Positions 33,075 to 43,200 of a stretch of 64,000 bases of DNA are shown here, in pieces. The notes under the pieces are model-generated. The model worked only from the letters and a program-made list of their open reading frames with translations. It searched no databases and was not told where the DNA came from. The position numbers were made by a program, and so were the translations under genes. How positions within the stretch are numbered: the first letter of the stretch is position 1; every line of letters begins with the position of its first letter. This stretch comes from a virus, in the IMG/VR virus record IMGVR_UViG_3300035670_000035, positions 62,001 to 126,000 of that record; one strand, written 5' to 3'.

Positions 33075-35549
33075 CTAATAATTATTTATATTTAAACCTG
33101 TATAGAATTTATACTCTTTTCCAAGGTTATATATCTTCCATTCAAGATTTATTAAATTATTTATAGGTTTAATATTTTTTATTGAAATGTTTTTAGTATA
33201 TCTTGATGAGTAGCCATCTAATTTATAGATATCTGTATATAGTGGCGAGGAATAATTATAAAATTTATATATATCATATGTAGGAGAACAATTAAGATTT
33301 TTTATTGACAAAGAAAGTTCTAAATTTAAATTATTTAAATTATTAATATATCCAGTAGTTATAGATAAAGATTGCTGTATTCCGCAACAATCTCTACAAT
33401 TTAGTCCAGTATCACAAATACAATAATTAGTAATATTTGATGTAGATATTCCAAAATAATCTATATAATTATCCCATGGAGCTGATAATAAATATGCAGA
33501 ACCTTTTGTAGGATTACCAACTATCATGGTATTTCCATCTCTATTTAAAGCTATACTTTCACCAAAAAAATCTCCAGAAATTTGATTTTCATCATTTATT
33601 TTTAAATATTTTTGCCATCCTGGATAAATAGATGGGCATGTAGGAGGATTTATTGGCCAATATCCATAAAAAATACCTCCACTATATCCAAAGCCTGTTA
33701 CTGTTCCATCTTTAAGAACTACCATAGAATAACCGCATCCAGCAGATATTCCCGTAATTTTTCCAGAAATGCCAGTTGGGAAATTTAATTGTCCATAAGT
33801 ATTATCTCCATAACCAGTTACAGATCCATCATTTAAAAGAAAAAGAGTATTAACACAACCCAAACTCATTTTAACTATTTTACCAGAAATACCAGTTGAT
33901 ATATTAAATTGGTTAGAAGAATCGTATCCTATTCCAGTAGCCCATCCACCGCTAATAAGAAAAAGAGAGCTCCTCTCTGTCGCATCAATCCCAGTAACAT
34001 ATCCTTGAATTGATTGTGGAATAGATATTCGATCAAATTGATTACTTCCCCAACCAGAAACTGTTCCATTTTTAAGAAGTGCAAGTGCACTATATCCACC
34101 AAATGCTATTCCAGTTACATTTCCTTGAACATTAGCTGGAATTTTTGTTAAATCAAAAGTATCGCGCCAATCGTCACCCCATCCAGTAACTCTTCCGTCT
34201 TTTAAAAGAACCATATTGGTATCTATAGCAGAGATTATATCAACTACATTATTTCTAACAAAACCAGTAACGCCAGTTGAAATACTAGCTTTAGAAAATT
34301 GGCTACTTTGACCAAGACCCCATATATTTCCATCTTTTGTTAAAATAAATGAATGGTCATCTGCGATTGTTACTTTTTTAACATTTCCTTGAATTATATC
34401 TTCATCTATATATTCGCCTGTAATTTTTCCATCTGGTTCATTAAGATTTCCAAAAGCAACAATACTATCATCTTTTCTCAGCGCAAATGTAAGAACTTTA
34501 TTTGAGCTAGTATCTTTTAGGGGAAAAACATCTTTATAACATTTTTGTTTATCTTCTTGGACAAGTGAATTTAACTCTAAATATCCATGTATTGTTCCAG
34601 TTCGATCTGAAGAAGAAGCAAAAAATAAATTACCACTATTATTGATAGCCACAGACGTACCAAAATTAGTTGTATTTCCAGTAAATCTAATAAAAGGAAA
34701 GCTATATTTTTTATCTCTAAACCAAAAATTAGAATCTTTATCGTATTCAAATAAATAAACTCTACCAGAATATATATCATTAGAAGAATATCCATATTTA
34801 TTTGCTCCTATTAGGATACTTTGTGCATCATCTGTAACGCTAATACTTTTTCCAAATCCTTGATCTTCATTTTCAAAGTCGAATTTGTTATTGTCTGGAT
34901 TTTTAATCCTTCCTAATAAATTCCAATTTCCAGTTTCTGAGTATACAAAGATTTCTCCATTTCCATTATAATTTGGTGCAGCAATAAATACATAATTTCC
35001 ACTATTTATAGATACTTTTGTTCCATATTCCATACCCTCACTTGTACCTGAAAAAGTTTTATGTTTAACCCAAGTATCTCCTGCTTTTATGTAAAGATTA
35101 GCAAAACCACTTCCAAGTACTCCTTGATATGAACCAACAATTAATTTATTACCAGAATTGTTTAATTTTAAATCCCATCCAAGATAATCTTCTGCATTGT
35201 CTCCAATAATTTTTTGTACTTGATACCAGTTTTCATCTTTTCCAGTATAAATATATACTGCGCCCCTAGCATTTTCTTCAAGTGGAGCGGACACAGCTAA
35301 AATATCTCCTTTATTATTTATATCAATAGAATAACCAAAATTAACAATTGAATCTGATTCTAGTTCAATTTGTTGAATTTTTTTCCAAGAATTCCATTCT
35401 CCTTCATATTGTTTATATACATAAACCTTACCTTTAAGACTTTCTTGTGGGGCAGATATAGCAAAGATATCTCCACTATTTATAGCTACAGATTTTCCAT
35501 AATAAGAATAAGCAGATAGGTAAGTTTCATTTATATTTAAAAATTTCAT
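33075..35549 (-). CDS. FG-GAP and RCC1-like double-propeller adhesin
   Basis: About 824 residues. The N-terminal 345 residues contain FG-GAP-type repeats (e.g. NNKGDILAVSAPLEEN, NNSGNKLIVGSYQG). From about 345 to 625 they give way to six or seven RCC1-like blades of the type V-T-G-I-x-A-G...ALLKNGTVSGWGSN, VTGYGDNTYGQLN. FG-GAP repeats then resume (SIALNRDGNTMIVGNP). The C-terminal 150 residues carry Cys pairs (CICDTGLNCRDCCG). The RCC1 propeller thus appears inserted between FG-GAP blades. The frame can begin with GTG at 35570, but the ATG at 35549 has AAGGAG seven bases upstream and gives the ATGA overlap with the previous gene, so I prefer it. Confidence 0.72.
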   Translation of the reverse strand: MKFLNINETYLSAYSYYGKSVAINSGDIFAISAPQESLKGKVYVYKQYEGEWNSWKKIQQIELESDSIVNFGYSIDINNKGDILAVSAPLEENARGAVYIYTGKDENWYQVQKIIGDNAEDYLGWDLKLNNSGNKLIVGSYQGVLGSGFANLYIKAGDTWVKHKTFSGTSEGMEYGTKVSINSGNYVFIAAPNYNGNGEIFVYSETGNWNLLGRIKNPDNNKFDFENEDQGFGKSISVTDDAQSILIGANKYGYSSNDIYSGRVYLFEYDKDSNFWFRDKKYSFPFIRFTGNTTNFGTSVAINNSGNLFFASSSDRTGTIHGYLELNSLVQEDKQKCYKDVFPLKDTSSNKVLTFALRKDDSIVAFGNLNEPDGKITGEYIDEDIIQGNVKKVTIADDHSFILTKDGNIWGLGQSSQFSKASISTGVTGFVRNNVVDIISAIDTNMVLLKDGRVTGWGDDWRDTFDLTKIPANVQGNVTGIAFGGYSALALLKNGTVSGWGSNQFDRISIPQSIQGYVTGIDATERSSLFLISGGWATGIGYDSSNQFNISTGISGKIVKMSLGCVNTLFLLNDGSVTGYGDNTYGQLNFPTGISGKITGISAGCGYSMVVLKDGTVTGFGYSGGIFYGYWPINPPTCPSIYPGWQKYLKINDENQISGDFFGESIALNRDGNTMIVGNPTKGSAYLLSAPWDNYIDYFGISTSNITNYCICDTGLNCRDCCGIQQSLSITTGYINNLNNLNLELSLSIKNLNCSPTYDIYKFYNYSSPLYTDIYKLDGYSSRYTKNISIKNIKPINNLINLEWKIYNLGKEYKFYTGLNINNY
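33759..33797 (-). repeat. 39-base exact repeat, copy 1 (RCC1 blade)
   Basis: A 39-base stretch encoding part of an RCC1 blade (QLNFPTGISGK) is identical to 37289-37327 in the adjacent adhesin gene. Exact DNA identity, in blades whose neighbouring codons differ, points to a recent duplication or gene conversion between the two genes. Confidence 0.8.
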
Positions 35550-38056
35550 AAGGAATCTCCTTGTTGACACACACCAGAATCTCCACTAATAAAGCTTCTT
35601 GTGTAAAAATTGACTCCAGAAACAAATCCATTTATTGATGCAAACCATTTTGTTCCAGTTGTTGATGTATTACAATTCGGAACAACAAGAATACCTAAAG
35701 GAAACATTCCACTTTTAAATACTAAATTATTGGTTGCTTTAAATAAATTCCCAAATTTTTCCCAGTTATATGGAATTGAATTAGGAGGGTTATCTCCATT
35801 TGTTCCTATGCATGTAGTATCAAATAGCGTTAAACCGCTACCATTTAAATTATTTACAAAATTATCTATCGAATTAGATGAATTAATAGAAGCGCAATCA
35901 AATCTATTATTACAACCAGATGACCAAACTATTAATCTATCTTTTAGATTATGACTTACAAAATACGTTTCTAAATTAATATTATCATTATTATTTAAAT
36001 TAGTTGGATTTTCACCACAAGTTAAATTATTGTTTTGGGGAGTACTAGAGCAAACGTAATTTGGACAAAATCCACAATTTTCTACATATTTAATATAATC
36101 AATTATTAAAGTCTCTCCATTATTACAAGTTGGTGCCGCTGGACAACAATGAATAGGTACTGAAATAGATGGACTTGAAGATAATGCAACAGATGGACAA
36201 AATGGTATTTTAGAAAGTTTATAAGAAGCATTTAAAGCGCTATTTCCAACAATAGAAATATCATTATCTCCAAAAAATCCATTTCCAATTTGAGCTGCTT
36301 TTGCATAAAAAGTTTTAAGATCTTTTTCGTTATATAAAAATTTAGATTTATCAATAGAGTAATTTAACTCTTTATCTAAGTAAACGAAATTAAATGTTAA
36401 ATTTTCAGAACTTCTATAAGAAGCGATTTTATTTAAAAATGTTGAATATTTTATTTCAATTGGCGGGGCATATAAAGGGTCAATTTCAGCACAAGGTTCG
36501 GCATCAGATTCAATATATGGAAAATTATTTGTTATTATGTTTACAATTTTAGTTTTACTTGCGTTCCAAGATAGATTTTGTATTGCATAATCTAGAGCAT
36601 CATTTATTGCGATACCTTCTTTTATTTTTTGATATGGTTCTAAAGTTTTTATACCACTAAAGAAAATCCCAGTATTATTTGTAAAATCATGTCCTGTTAT
36701 AGTATAAATATCATCACTAAAATAAATAGTTGCTATTTGATTTAATCCAGAATTGGATCTTATTAATGTATCTAAAAGAATTCTGCTATTGCTTTTAAAT
36801 AAAGCTAATCCAGATTTATTACTATAAGAAATATCAATTAAATTAGCAACTTGAACTCCAGCATTACAATAGTATGGCATTGTGGAATTATCATTATAAA
36901 TTGTTCGAATTTTAGTTTTATAATTACCTGTATCAAAAATTCCTGTATACGTTGATATTATTCCAGCAGAGTAAGGAGCATAATTAACTTCAAATATTGG
37001 CAAATAACCAACACCTAAACCGCTCTTATAAATTAAAAGTTTATGTTTACTATTATATAATGGAGTAAATCCATCTTCTCCTTTTAAATTAAATTGAAAA
37101 TTACTTAGATTTTGGTCGCACCCATCTGTTGGTGCATCACCATAAACTACGAAAACACTACTACTACTAGTAGTAGTAGTAGGAACCATGCCGTATACTG
37201 CGCCTAAACTATTATCTCCATAAGCTACAATAGATCCATCTGTAAGAAGAATTAAATTATGAGTATAACCAGCAGAAATTTTTGCAACTTTTCCAGAAAT
37301 GCCAGTTGGGAAATTTAATTGTCCATAGCTATTGTCTCCCCAGCCAGTTACCCAATTTCCATTTCCAGAAAGCATAGCAAGATTGTGGTATTGTCCCGCG
37401 GATATATCTATAACTTTTCCAGAAATACTAGCTGGTACATTTAATTGTCCAACATTATTACGTCCCCAACCAGTTACCCAATTTCCATTATTTCCACTAA
37501 CAAGAGCAATGCTATGATCTCCACCTGCGGATATGCCTATAACTTTTCCATTAATAGCAGATGGTACATTTAATTGTCCGTAAGTATTAGATCCAAAACC
37601 ACTAGCTACTCCGCCACTATTAAGAGTTAAACCATGATTATAACTAGCTGAAACTTTTTTGAATCCAGTAACTCCACTGAAAGATATTTTTTGAAAATCA
37701 AAAAAGGAGCCCCAACCAGTAATAATTCCGCTCGTTTTTAAAACAACATAACTATTTGATGCAGAATTAGAAAAATCTTCTACATTATATTGTATAGAAT
37801 TTGGTATGTTTGATTGACCATACCAATTTCTTCCCCAGCCCGTAATTCTTCCATCTTTAAATAAAGCAAGAGTATGAAAAGGACCAGCATCTACACCAGA
37901 TATATTCCCAGAAGTAGAAAGTGGTATATTAATTTGCCCATCCTCATTATATCCCCAACCAGTTAATCTACCATTTTTTAATAATGCTAAACTAAATCCG
38001 GAACCAGCATATATTCCAGTAACATTTCCAGATGTAGCGATAATAGCGTTAATCAT
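35546..38056 (-). CDS. Seven-bladed RCC1 propeller adhesin with vWA-like domain
   Basis: An 836-residue adhesin. Residues 10-290 contain seven RCC1-like blades with cores GWGYNEDGQ, GWGRNWYGQ, GWGSFFDFQ, GFGSNTYGQ, GWGRNNVGQ, GWGDNSYGQ and AYGDNSLGA, a full propeller by count. A Thr4-Ser4 linker at about 293-300 leads to a middle domain. Residues 403-520 look like a von Willebrand factor A domain: the MIDAS-type D408-x-S410-x-S412 (NLIDISYSN), an IYFSDD strand, GIAINDALDYAI helix and IVNIITNN strand. Metal-dependent ligand binding is possible. The C-terminal 200 residues are Cys-rich (NCGFCPNYVC). It starts after a TAAAGGTAAAAGG leader. The stop overlaps the next gene by ATGA. Confidence 0.72.
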   Translation of the reverse strand: MINAIIATSGNVTGIYAGSGFSLALLKNGRLTGWGYNEDGQINIPLSTSGNISGVDAGPFHTLALFKDGRITGWGRNWYGQSNIPNSIQYNVEDFSNSASNSYVVLKTSGIITGWGSFFDFQKISFSGVTGFKKVSASYNHGLTLNSGGVASGFGSNTYGQLNVPSAINGKVIGISAGGDHSIALVSGNNGNWVTGWGRNNVGQLNVPASISGKVIDISAGQYHNLAMLSGNGNWVTGWGDNSYGQLNFPTGISGKVAKISAGYTHNLILLTDGSIVAYGDNSLGAVYGMVPTTTTSSSSVFVVYGDAPTDGCDQNLSNFQFNLKGEDGFTPLYNSKHKLLIYKSGLGVGYLPIFEVNYAPYSAGIISTYTGIFDTGNYKTKIRTIYNDNSTMPYYCNAGVQVANLIDISYSNKSGLALFKSNSRILLDTLIRSNSGLNQIATIYFSDDIYTITGHDFTNNTGIFFSGIKTLEPYQKIKEGIAINDALDYAIQNLSWNASKTKIVNIITNNFPYIESDAEPCAEIDPLYAPPIEIKYSTFLNKIASYRSSENLTFNFVYLDKELNYSIDKSKFLYNEKDLKTFYAKAAQIGNGFFGDNDISIVGNSALNASYKLSKIPFCPSVALSSSPSISVPIHCCPAAPTCNNGETLIIDYIKYVENCGFCPNYVCSSTPQNNNLTCGENPTNLNNNDNINLETYFVSHNLKDRLIVWSSGCNNRFDCASINSSNSIDNFVNNLNGSGLTLFDTTCIGTNGDNPPNSIPYNWEKFGNLFKATNNLVFKSGMFPLGILVVPNCNTSTTGTKWFASINGFVSGVNFYTRSFISGDSGVCQQGDSL
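35550..35562 (-). promoter_or_regulatory. Shine-Dalgarno inside a short self-complementary element
   Basis: Minus strand AAGGAGATTCCTT immediately before the ATG at 35549; AAGGA pairs with TCCTT across a three-base loop. The strong AAGGAG could be masked in the mRNA and opened by ribosomes finishing the upstream gene, a coupling device. Confidence 0.4.
37157..37180. repeat. 24-base perfect palindrome encoding Thr4-Ser4
   Basis: ACT/AGT triplets on either side of a central CTAG make a perfect 24-base inverted repeat. On the coding strand it gives four Thr then four Ser, the linker between the RCC1 propeller and the next domain. Such palindromes are prone to slippage and cruciform formation. 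Confidence 0.8.
37289..37327 (-). repeat. 39-base exact repeat, copy 2 (RCC1 blade)
   Basis: Second copy of the identical 39-base segment found at 33759-33797 in the downstream adhesin gene; it falls in the last full blade (QLNFPTGISGK) of this propeller. Confidence 0.8.
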
Positions 38057-38064
38057 TAATAAAT

Positions 38065-38089
38065 CCTTTTACCTTTATGTATTTTACAC
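38065..38089 (-). promoter_or_regulatory. GTGTAAA motif with tandem AAAGG leader
   Basis: On the minus strand: CAGTGTAAA at 38091-38083, then TAAAGGTAAAAGG (38077-38065) and the ATG at 38056. No -35 box. One-base variant of the GTGTAAT motif. Confidence 0.45.
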
Positions 38090-38097
38090 TGTATTAA

Positions 38098-40200
38098 TCA
38101 TAGTATATTAAACTTAATATAATTAAAATTATCTGTAATATTATCTTCAAAAGATATTATTTGAATAGAATTAGAAGATATATAATTATTTGTATAATAA
38201 TTAGTGGTATTTGATGTATAATCAATAAAATTATGCTCCCAAATTCCAGCATCTGCACAACCTGCTTCTGAAAATATACCACTAAAATAACCACTTCCGC
38301 TTATAGTATTTCCAATATGAGATATTCTTGTTCTTATTCCTGTGCCATGAATATTTCCTGTTAAATATTCTATGTTTTCTAAATGCGTAAGACTTGATTC
38401 AACTTCTCCAGTAACTCCAATTATAATAAATTTAGGAATATCTTCTTCCTCATTAATCGTTTTATCTTCGCCAGATTCATATAGTTGATAACCTCGTGTT
38501 GGTTTACCAGTAACCACAAAATCAAAAAGTATAGGATCATCATCGCAATAATCTAAGAATTCGCTATATCTATTTATTCCAGATACTAATCCTACTCCTA
38601 AATATTTAAATTTTTTTAAATCTGAATTGCAGCGCAACAAGCCTGATAGACCCGTTATTATTAATCCTTCATCTGATAAACTAAAAAATCCAGAAACCCC
38701 TGTTGTTAATTTAGTAAAAAAGTAATTTCCTCCTTCAAAAAATCTAAAAAAATCTGGATCAACAATACCAGTTTTATTAATTCCCGTACCATATCCTGTA
38801 GCCAATTGATAGTATGGTTGTCCTGTGATAATTAATCCTGCCATTGATTCTAAATGCGAGCCACTAAAAGTTTTTAAAAAATATTGACTATTAGTTAAAT
38901 ATACGCCAGAAATATCTCCAGTATAAAGGACTGTGAGATAATTCGTTACAGTATTTGAAAATCCCGTAATTTCTACAGGATTATTATCCATATCAACACT
39001 ATATCCAGTTGATAAAAATCCTCCTGTAGTATAAAAAAGCTGTCCCCCACCTAAATATGGTACATAACCAGAAACAGAAACTGTAATTGCGCCACTAGAG
39101 GGAACGTCTAAATATACATATCCAGTACCTAATCCTGTTCCTGTTATAGTATAATCTAAATAAACATTACCAGTTGCATAAACAAATTCTCTTATTGTTA
39201 CTCCAGTAACTCCTATAGAATCATTAACTTCGCCATATGGATTATATCCAGTTAAAACAACAGAAGTATCTAATGTTTTTTCGATATAACCAGAACCAGT
39301 TATTATACCAGAAATTGTATCTGTTACATAACCTGTTCCAAAAATATTACCAGTAAAAAATCCTGTAGTTCCACTAATATAGTTTAGTTGAATATTTAAA
39401 TATGAACCACTACTACTACCATAGTTTACAAAAAATTTTGAAATTTGATTATTAAATATATTAACATTTTCAGTTGGATCAATTGTGAGACTAGAAAATT
39501 GTAATGGAATATATTGATTTTTAAAATTAAAATCAAAAGATATTGGACCATAATTTGTATTAAAAGTAATTGGTAAGATTAAAGAACTATTATAAAATTG
39601 TGTTGCCCCAGAATCTGTAATAATATAAAAGTATCCTGTATCATAAAATGACAATGGTAAACCCGAAAGAGTGAATTCAGGATTATTAGATATGTAGCCA
39701 TCAAATATTTTGACATTTAGTTCGGGTTTATTATTAATAATTCTTCCGGTAACATAATTTATTATTTCATTTGTATTATCGTTTTTAACTCTATTATTTA
39801 ATCCAGATATTTGTAAAGTAGTCGCCTCGCCTCTAATAAAAAAATTAAAATCTACAATTAATCCAGAAGGATCAACGAAAAAATAATTATAATTATGTGT
39901 ACCAAAAAAATTACTTGTTTTAAAAAAGAATTTTGGATTATTATTATAATATAAAGTATCTTTAGAGTTTATTATTTCATTTTTTATTGTAAATGGATTA
40001 TTAATAGCATAAGAACCTAATAAATTATTATAAGGATCATAAAGTTCTCCGCTTTTTATTGTATACGCATATATATTCCCGTTTCCACTAATTCCGAATT
40101 TACCAGAACCAATTATGTTATTGATTGATATAACCCAATCGGTATTAAAATCTCCAGTTTGATTTAGAAAATTTCTATAAGTTAAATTTTCCGCGATCAT
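38098..40200 (-). CDS. Tail fibre-type protein with S/T-G repeats
   Basis: A 700-residue beta-rich protein with dozens of T-G and S-G turns, for example FFTGNIFGTGYVTD, ISGIITGSGYIEK, GYVYLDVPSSG. These short glycine-turn repeats recur in the neighbouring fibre genes. The N-terminal 45 residues may attach to the tail. It has a DYCDDDP acidic patch near residue 545 and no membrane segment. A repeat-rich shaft or fibre knob is the likely role; no named family recognised. Its ATG is two bases after the previous gene, preceded by a single AAAAGG site, and the gene is followed by a late motif. Confidence 0.5.
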   Translation of the reverse strand: MIAENLTYRNFLNQTGDFNTDWVISINNIIGSGKFGISGNGNIYAYTIKSGELYDPYNNLLGSYAINNPFTIKNEIINSKDTLYYNNNPKFFFKTSNFFGTHNYNYFFVDPSGLIVDFNFFIRGEATTLQISGLNNRVKNDNTNEIINYVTGRIINNKPELNVKIFDGYISNNPEFTLSGLPLSFYDTGYFYIITDSGATQFYNSSLILPITFNTNYGPISFDFNFKNQYIPLQFSSLTIDPTENVNIFNNQISKFFVNYGSSSGSYLNIQLNYISGTTGFFTGNIFGTGYVTDTISGIITGSGYIEKTLDTSVVLTGYNPYGEVNDSIGVTGVTIREFVYATGNVYLDYTITGTGLGTGYVYLDVPSSGAITVSVSGYVPYLGGGQLFYTTGGFLSTGYSVDMDNNPVEITGFSNTVTNYLTVLYTGDISGVYLTNSQYFLKTFSGSHLESMAGLIITGQPYYQLATGYGTGINKTGIVDPDFFRFFEGGNYFFTKLTTGVSGFFSLSDEGLIITGLSGLLRCNSDLKKFKYLGVGLVSGINRYSEFLDYCDDDPILFDFVVTGKPTRGYQLYESGEDKTINEEEDIPKFIIIGVTGEVESSLTHLENIEYLTGNIHGTGIRTRISHIGNTISGSGYFSGIFSEAGCADAGIWEHNFIDYTSNTTNYYTNNYISSNSIQIISFEDNITDNFNYIKFNIL

Positions 40201-40201
40201 T

Positions 40202-43200
40202 TTATATTCCTTTTACATTTCTGTCAAAACGTCTTGAATTTTGAAATTTTAAAAGGTCAGAAGATATTCCTTTAACTATTTTTGTTCCATATTGGAGATT
40301 TGTGCTAATTCCTTGTTCTGTAATTTCAATACTAAGGCTTTCTAATCCTCTTAGGATTTCTGTTGAATAATCTTTGATATCTGGTAATCCTTTAATTTCT
40401 AAACTTAAACTATCATCTGGATCAGTATTTGAAAATACGTTTCCAGTATAAGCATTGTTTATGCTTGATAAATAATTTAGATTTGGAATACATCCGTATC
40501 CTTTTGAACCCGTAAATGATTTAAAATCATCATCTGTCAGTTTAGTATACACAACATCAAAATTTCTTATATTATCCCCACAAGTCATATTACTATAAAC
40601 TCCTGTTTGTATTTTGGGTAAAGTGACAGGTTGATCAAAGGCTTGAGATACATAAACTCTATAAGCTGGCACTCTAAAAGTCTCAGTCTTTAAAGCGCTA
40701 TCGCATGGCCTAGCTTTATCTCCTTTATTCGCGGTAGATTTTAATGTATTTTCTTCAATTAACGCTTTTGTATTTTTTGGTACTAATGTATGAGGAGGAG
40801 TATATATTCTTGGAAGAGCTAATCCAGTTGAAATTATTTCAATTTCGTGACATTTATTATTTATTAAGCCAATCGGTGTTTGCGATGAATATTTTCCACC
40901 AACTCTTTTTAATAATTTTTTAGTTACAGCAGCAGTTTTATCTGTTGGATGATTTTTAGTCGTCGCAAAATCCTCATTAAGTGATGGAGTTACCTTAAAA
41001 TCTCCTTTATATACAATAAAGATTTTTATTTTAGCAGATTTACCATCTCCTATAAATCCAGTTCTTCCTCCATAAGCAGAAGTCATCCAGGTTGCATTTG
41101 GAGGTACTCCATTATTTCCGAATAATTTCCATTCTAAATTTCCTAATTTATCTGAGATAAGTTCATTATAATTTTCTTGGAACTGTTGAACTTCTGGAAT
41201 CCATTTTGCTTCTCGATCAAGAATAATTGCAGTTTGTTCGAATCTTGGAATTATTTCATTAGATTTTTTAAGAGAAAACATTGATCCTGCCGCACCTGCG
41301 CTATCAGTATAACTATTTGGGGTATCCATTAATGAAACAACATCTTGATTGTTAACTTTAGAAGTTTGAAGATCAAAACCTTGAGTAGAAGTTGGGGCTG
41401 ATGTTGCATCTGGTTTAGCAGGATCAAAATTTGATAAGTTTTCAGGACCAACTATACATCCAAGATAACCACTTTTATAATATTTATATCTACTTAATGG
41501 ATGACTACCAATGCCATCTTTTTTGGAATATATTTGAGCACTACCATCTGCAGATTCAATATTTGTATTATTTTTTATAAATTCTTCATTTCCTGTCATT
41601 CCGCATAATCTAAAAAGGCTTTCTCTAACATAGAATCTTCCTAAGAAATCATAAAGTTCATCTTCCATCTCATATCTTTTCTCAAGAGCAAATTCGTCAA
41701 TATATGCTACTACAAAAAACCCACTATTTATTAAAAGCTTCTCTCGATCCATCGAATTCATTTGTCTTTTTAGAGTATGATAATTCATATTAGCAAGTTT
41801 TTGAAATTCTGTTATTTCTCTATCTTCTTGTGATAGATTACAATCTACTACTGCTAAAATTCGCATATCACCATATTCTGGAATAACTTTTGTATCAGGT
41901 ACAACATATTGTTCGCCTGTTCTTTGTGCGTTACGATTAGATCCTGAAAAAAATAAGTTAAAATCTGTAATATATTGTATCATATCTTTAGAAGATTTCA
42001 TATCATATATATTTCTTAACCAAAATAAATCTCTTAATAAAGGATTATATGCTCTTAAAATTGCTCCAACAACATCTGTATTAGAATTTATATCTTTACC
42101 ATTAAGCGCGGTTCTTGTTCTATTTCCTAAATAGTCTGCTCCATATAGAGCAGAAAGAACAACTGTGGTAGCCTTAGAACAATTAGCGCTCTTTCTTTCT
42201 CCTCCTCTTTCGTACCAAGATATTGCGCCTCTCTGAGATGTTCTCTCTGATGTTACTTCGTGTTCATAAGAAATTAAAGTACTTTTCCTTTTGTATTCAT
42301 TTACAATATTTCCCACGGGGACTTGTATTTCTTGGGCTGATAAATCAATAAATTTAATTTTTTTATCTTTTAAATCATAAAACCAATTTAGTCCAAATTC
42401 ATTTGCCCAAGATGTTAAAACTTCTCTTAATGGTCCAAAATGATCTCTATAAAATTTTTGATATTTATTTATATCACTTTCTATTGCTTTTGGTATTTCT
42501 ATATCGATTTCTGTTGATCCTTGTCTTGGTTTATATGTTTTAAATGCATCAACAAAATCTTTAAACGAGTATCCAATTTCAAATATAGTAGTATAAGAAA
42601 GTTCTTTGCAACGATTTTCATATTTATCTTCTGGACAACTTGGACATGGATCACATGGATCAACATTGAATGCTTCATCAAAAGATATCATATTATCTTT
42701 ATTTTCGTCACAAGGATGAAATTGTCTACCAATAATCCAAAAATTATCTGTTATTTTTTGACTTATATTCGGTGAAATTGCGGATGAGCTTGAAGAAGAA
42801 GAAGAAGAAGAACCTAAAGATTCAATAAATGTATTTTTATTTCTTTCTTCAATTTCTTTACCAAAACCATTCGTCCACGCGTGTTTTCCATTTAAACCAA
42901 TAAATATTTTGTCTAACATAAAACTTGGATCAATAAAGGATATCTCTAATATATTTCCTTGAGAAGAATATCTATTTTTATATTTATAAGGATACATATC
43001 TCCTAAATCTAAATCTCCAATCTTCACTTTTACTGTAGTTTTAAAATTTATGGTAGGTGTTTGATATTGACCATTTGCACTAATTACATTAATCTGAACT
43101 TCGCTAGGTCTTTCGCTAAAATTTGGCGAAAAATTACAATGATATATCCTTCCGCCCGCATAATTTACATCATTATCTAAAGTTATAGATTGTACTTTAA

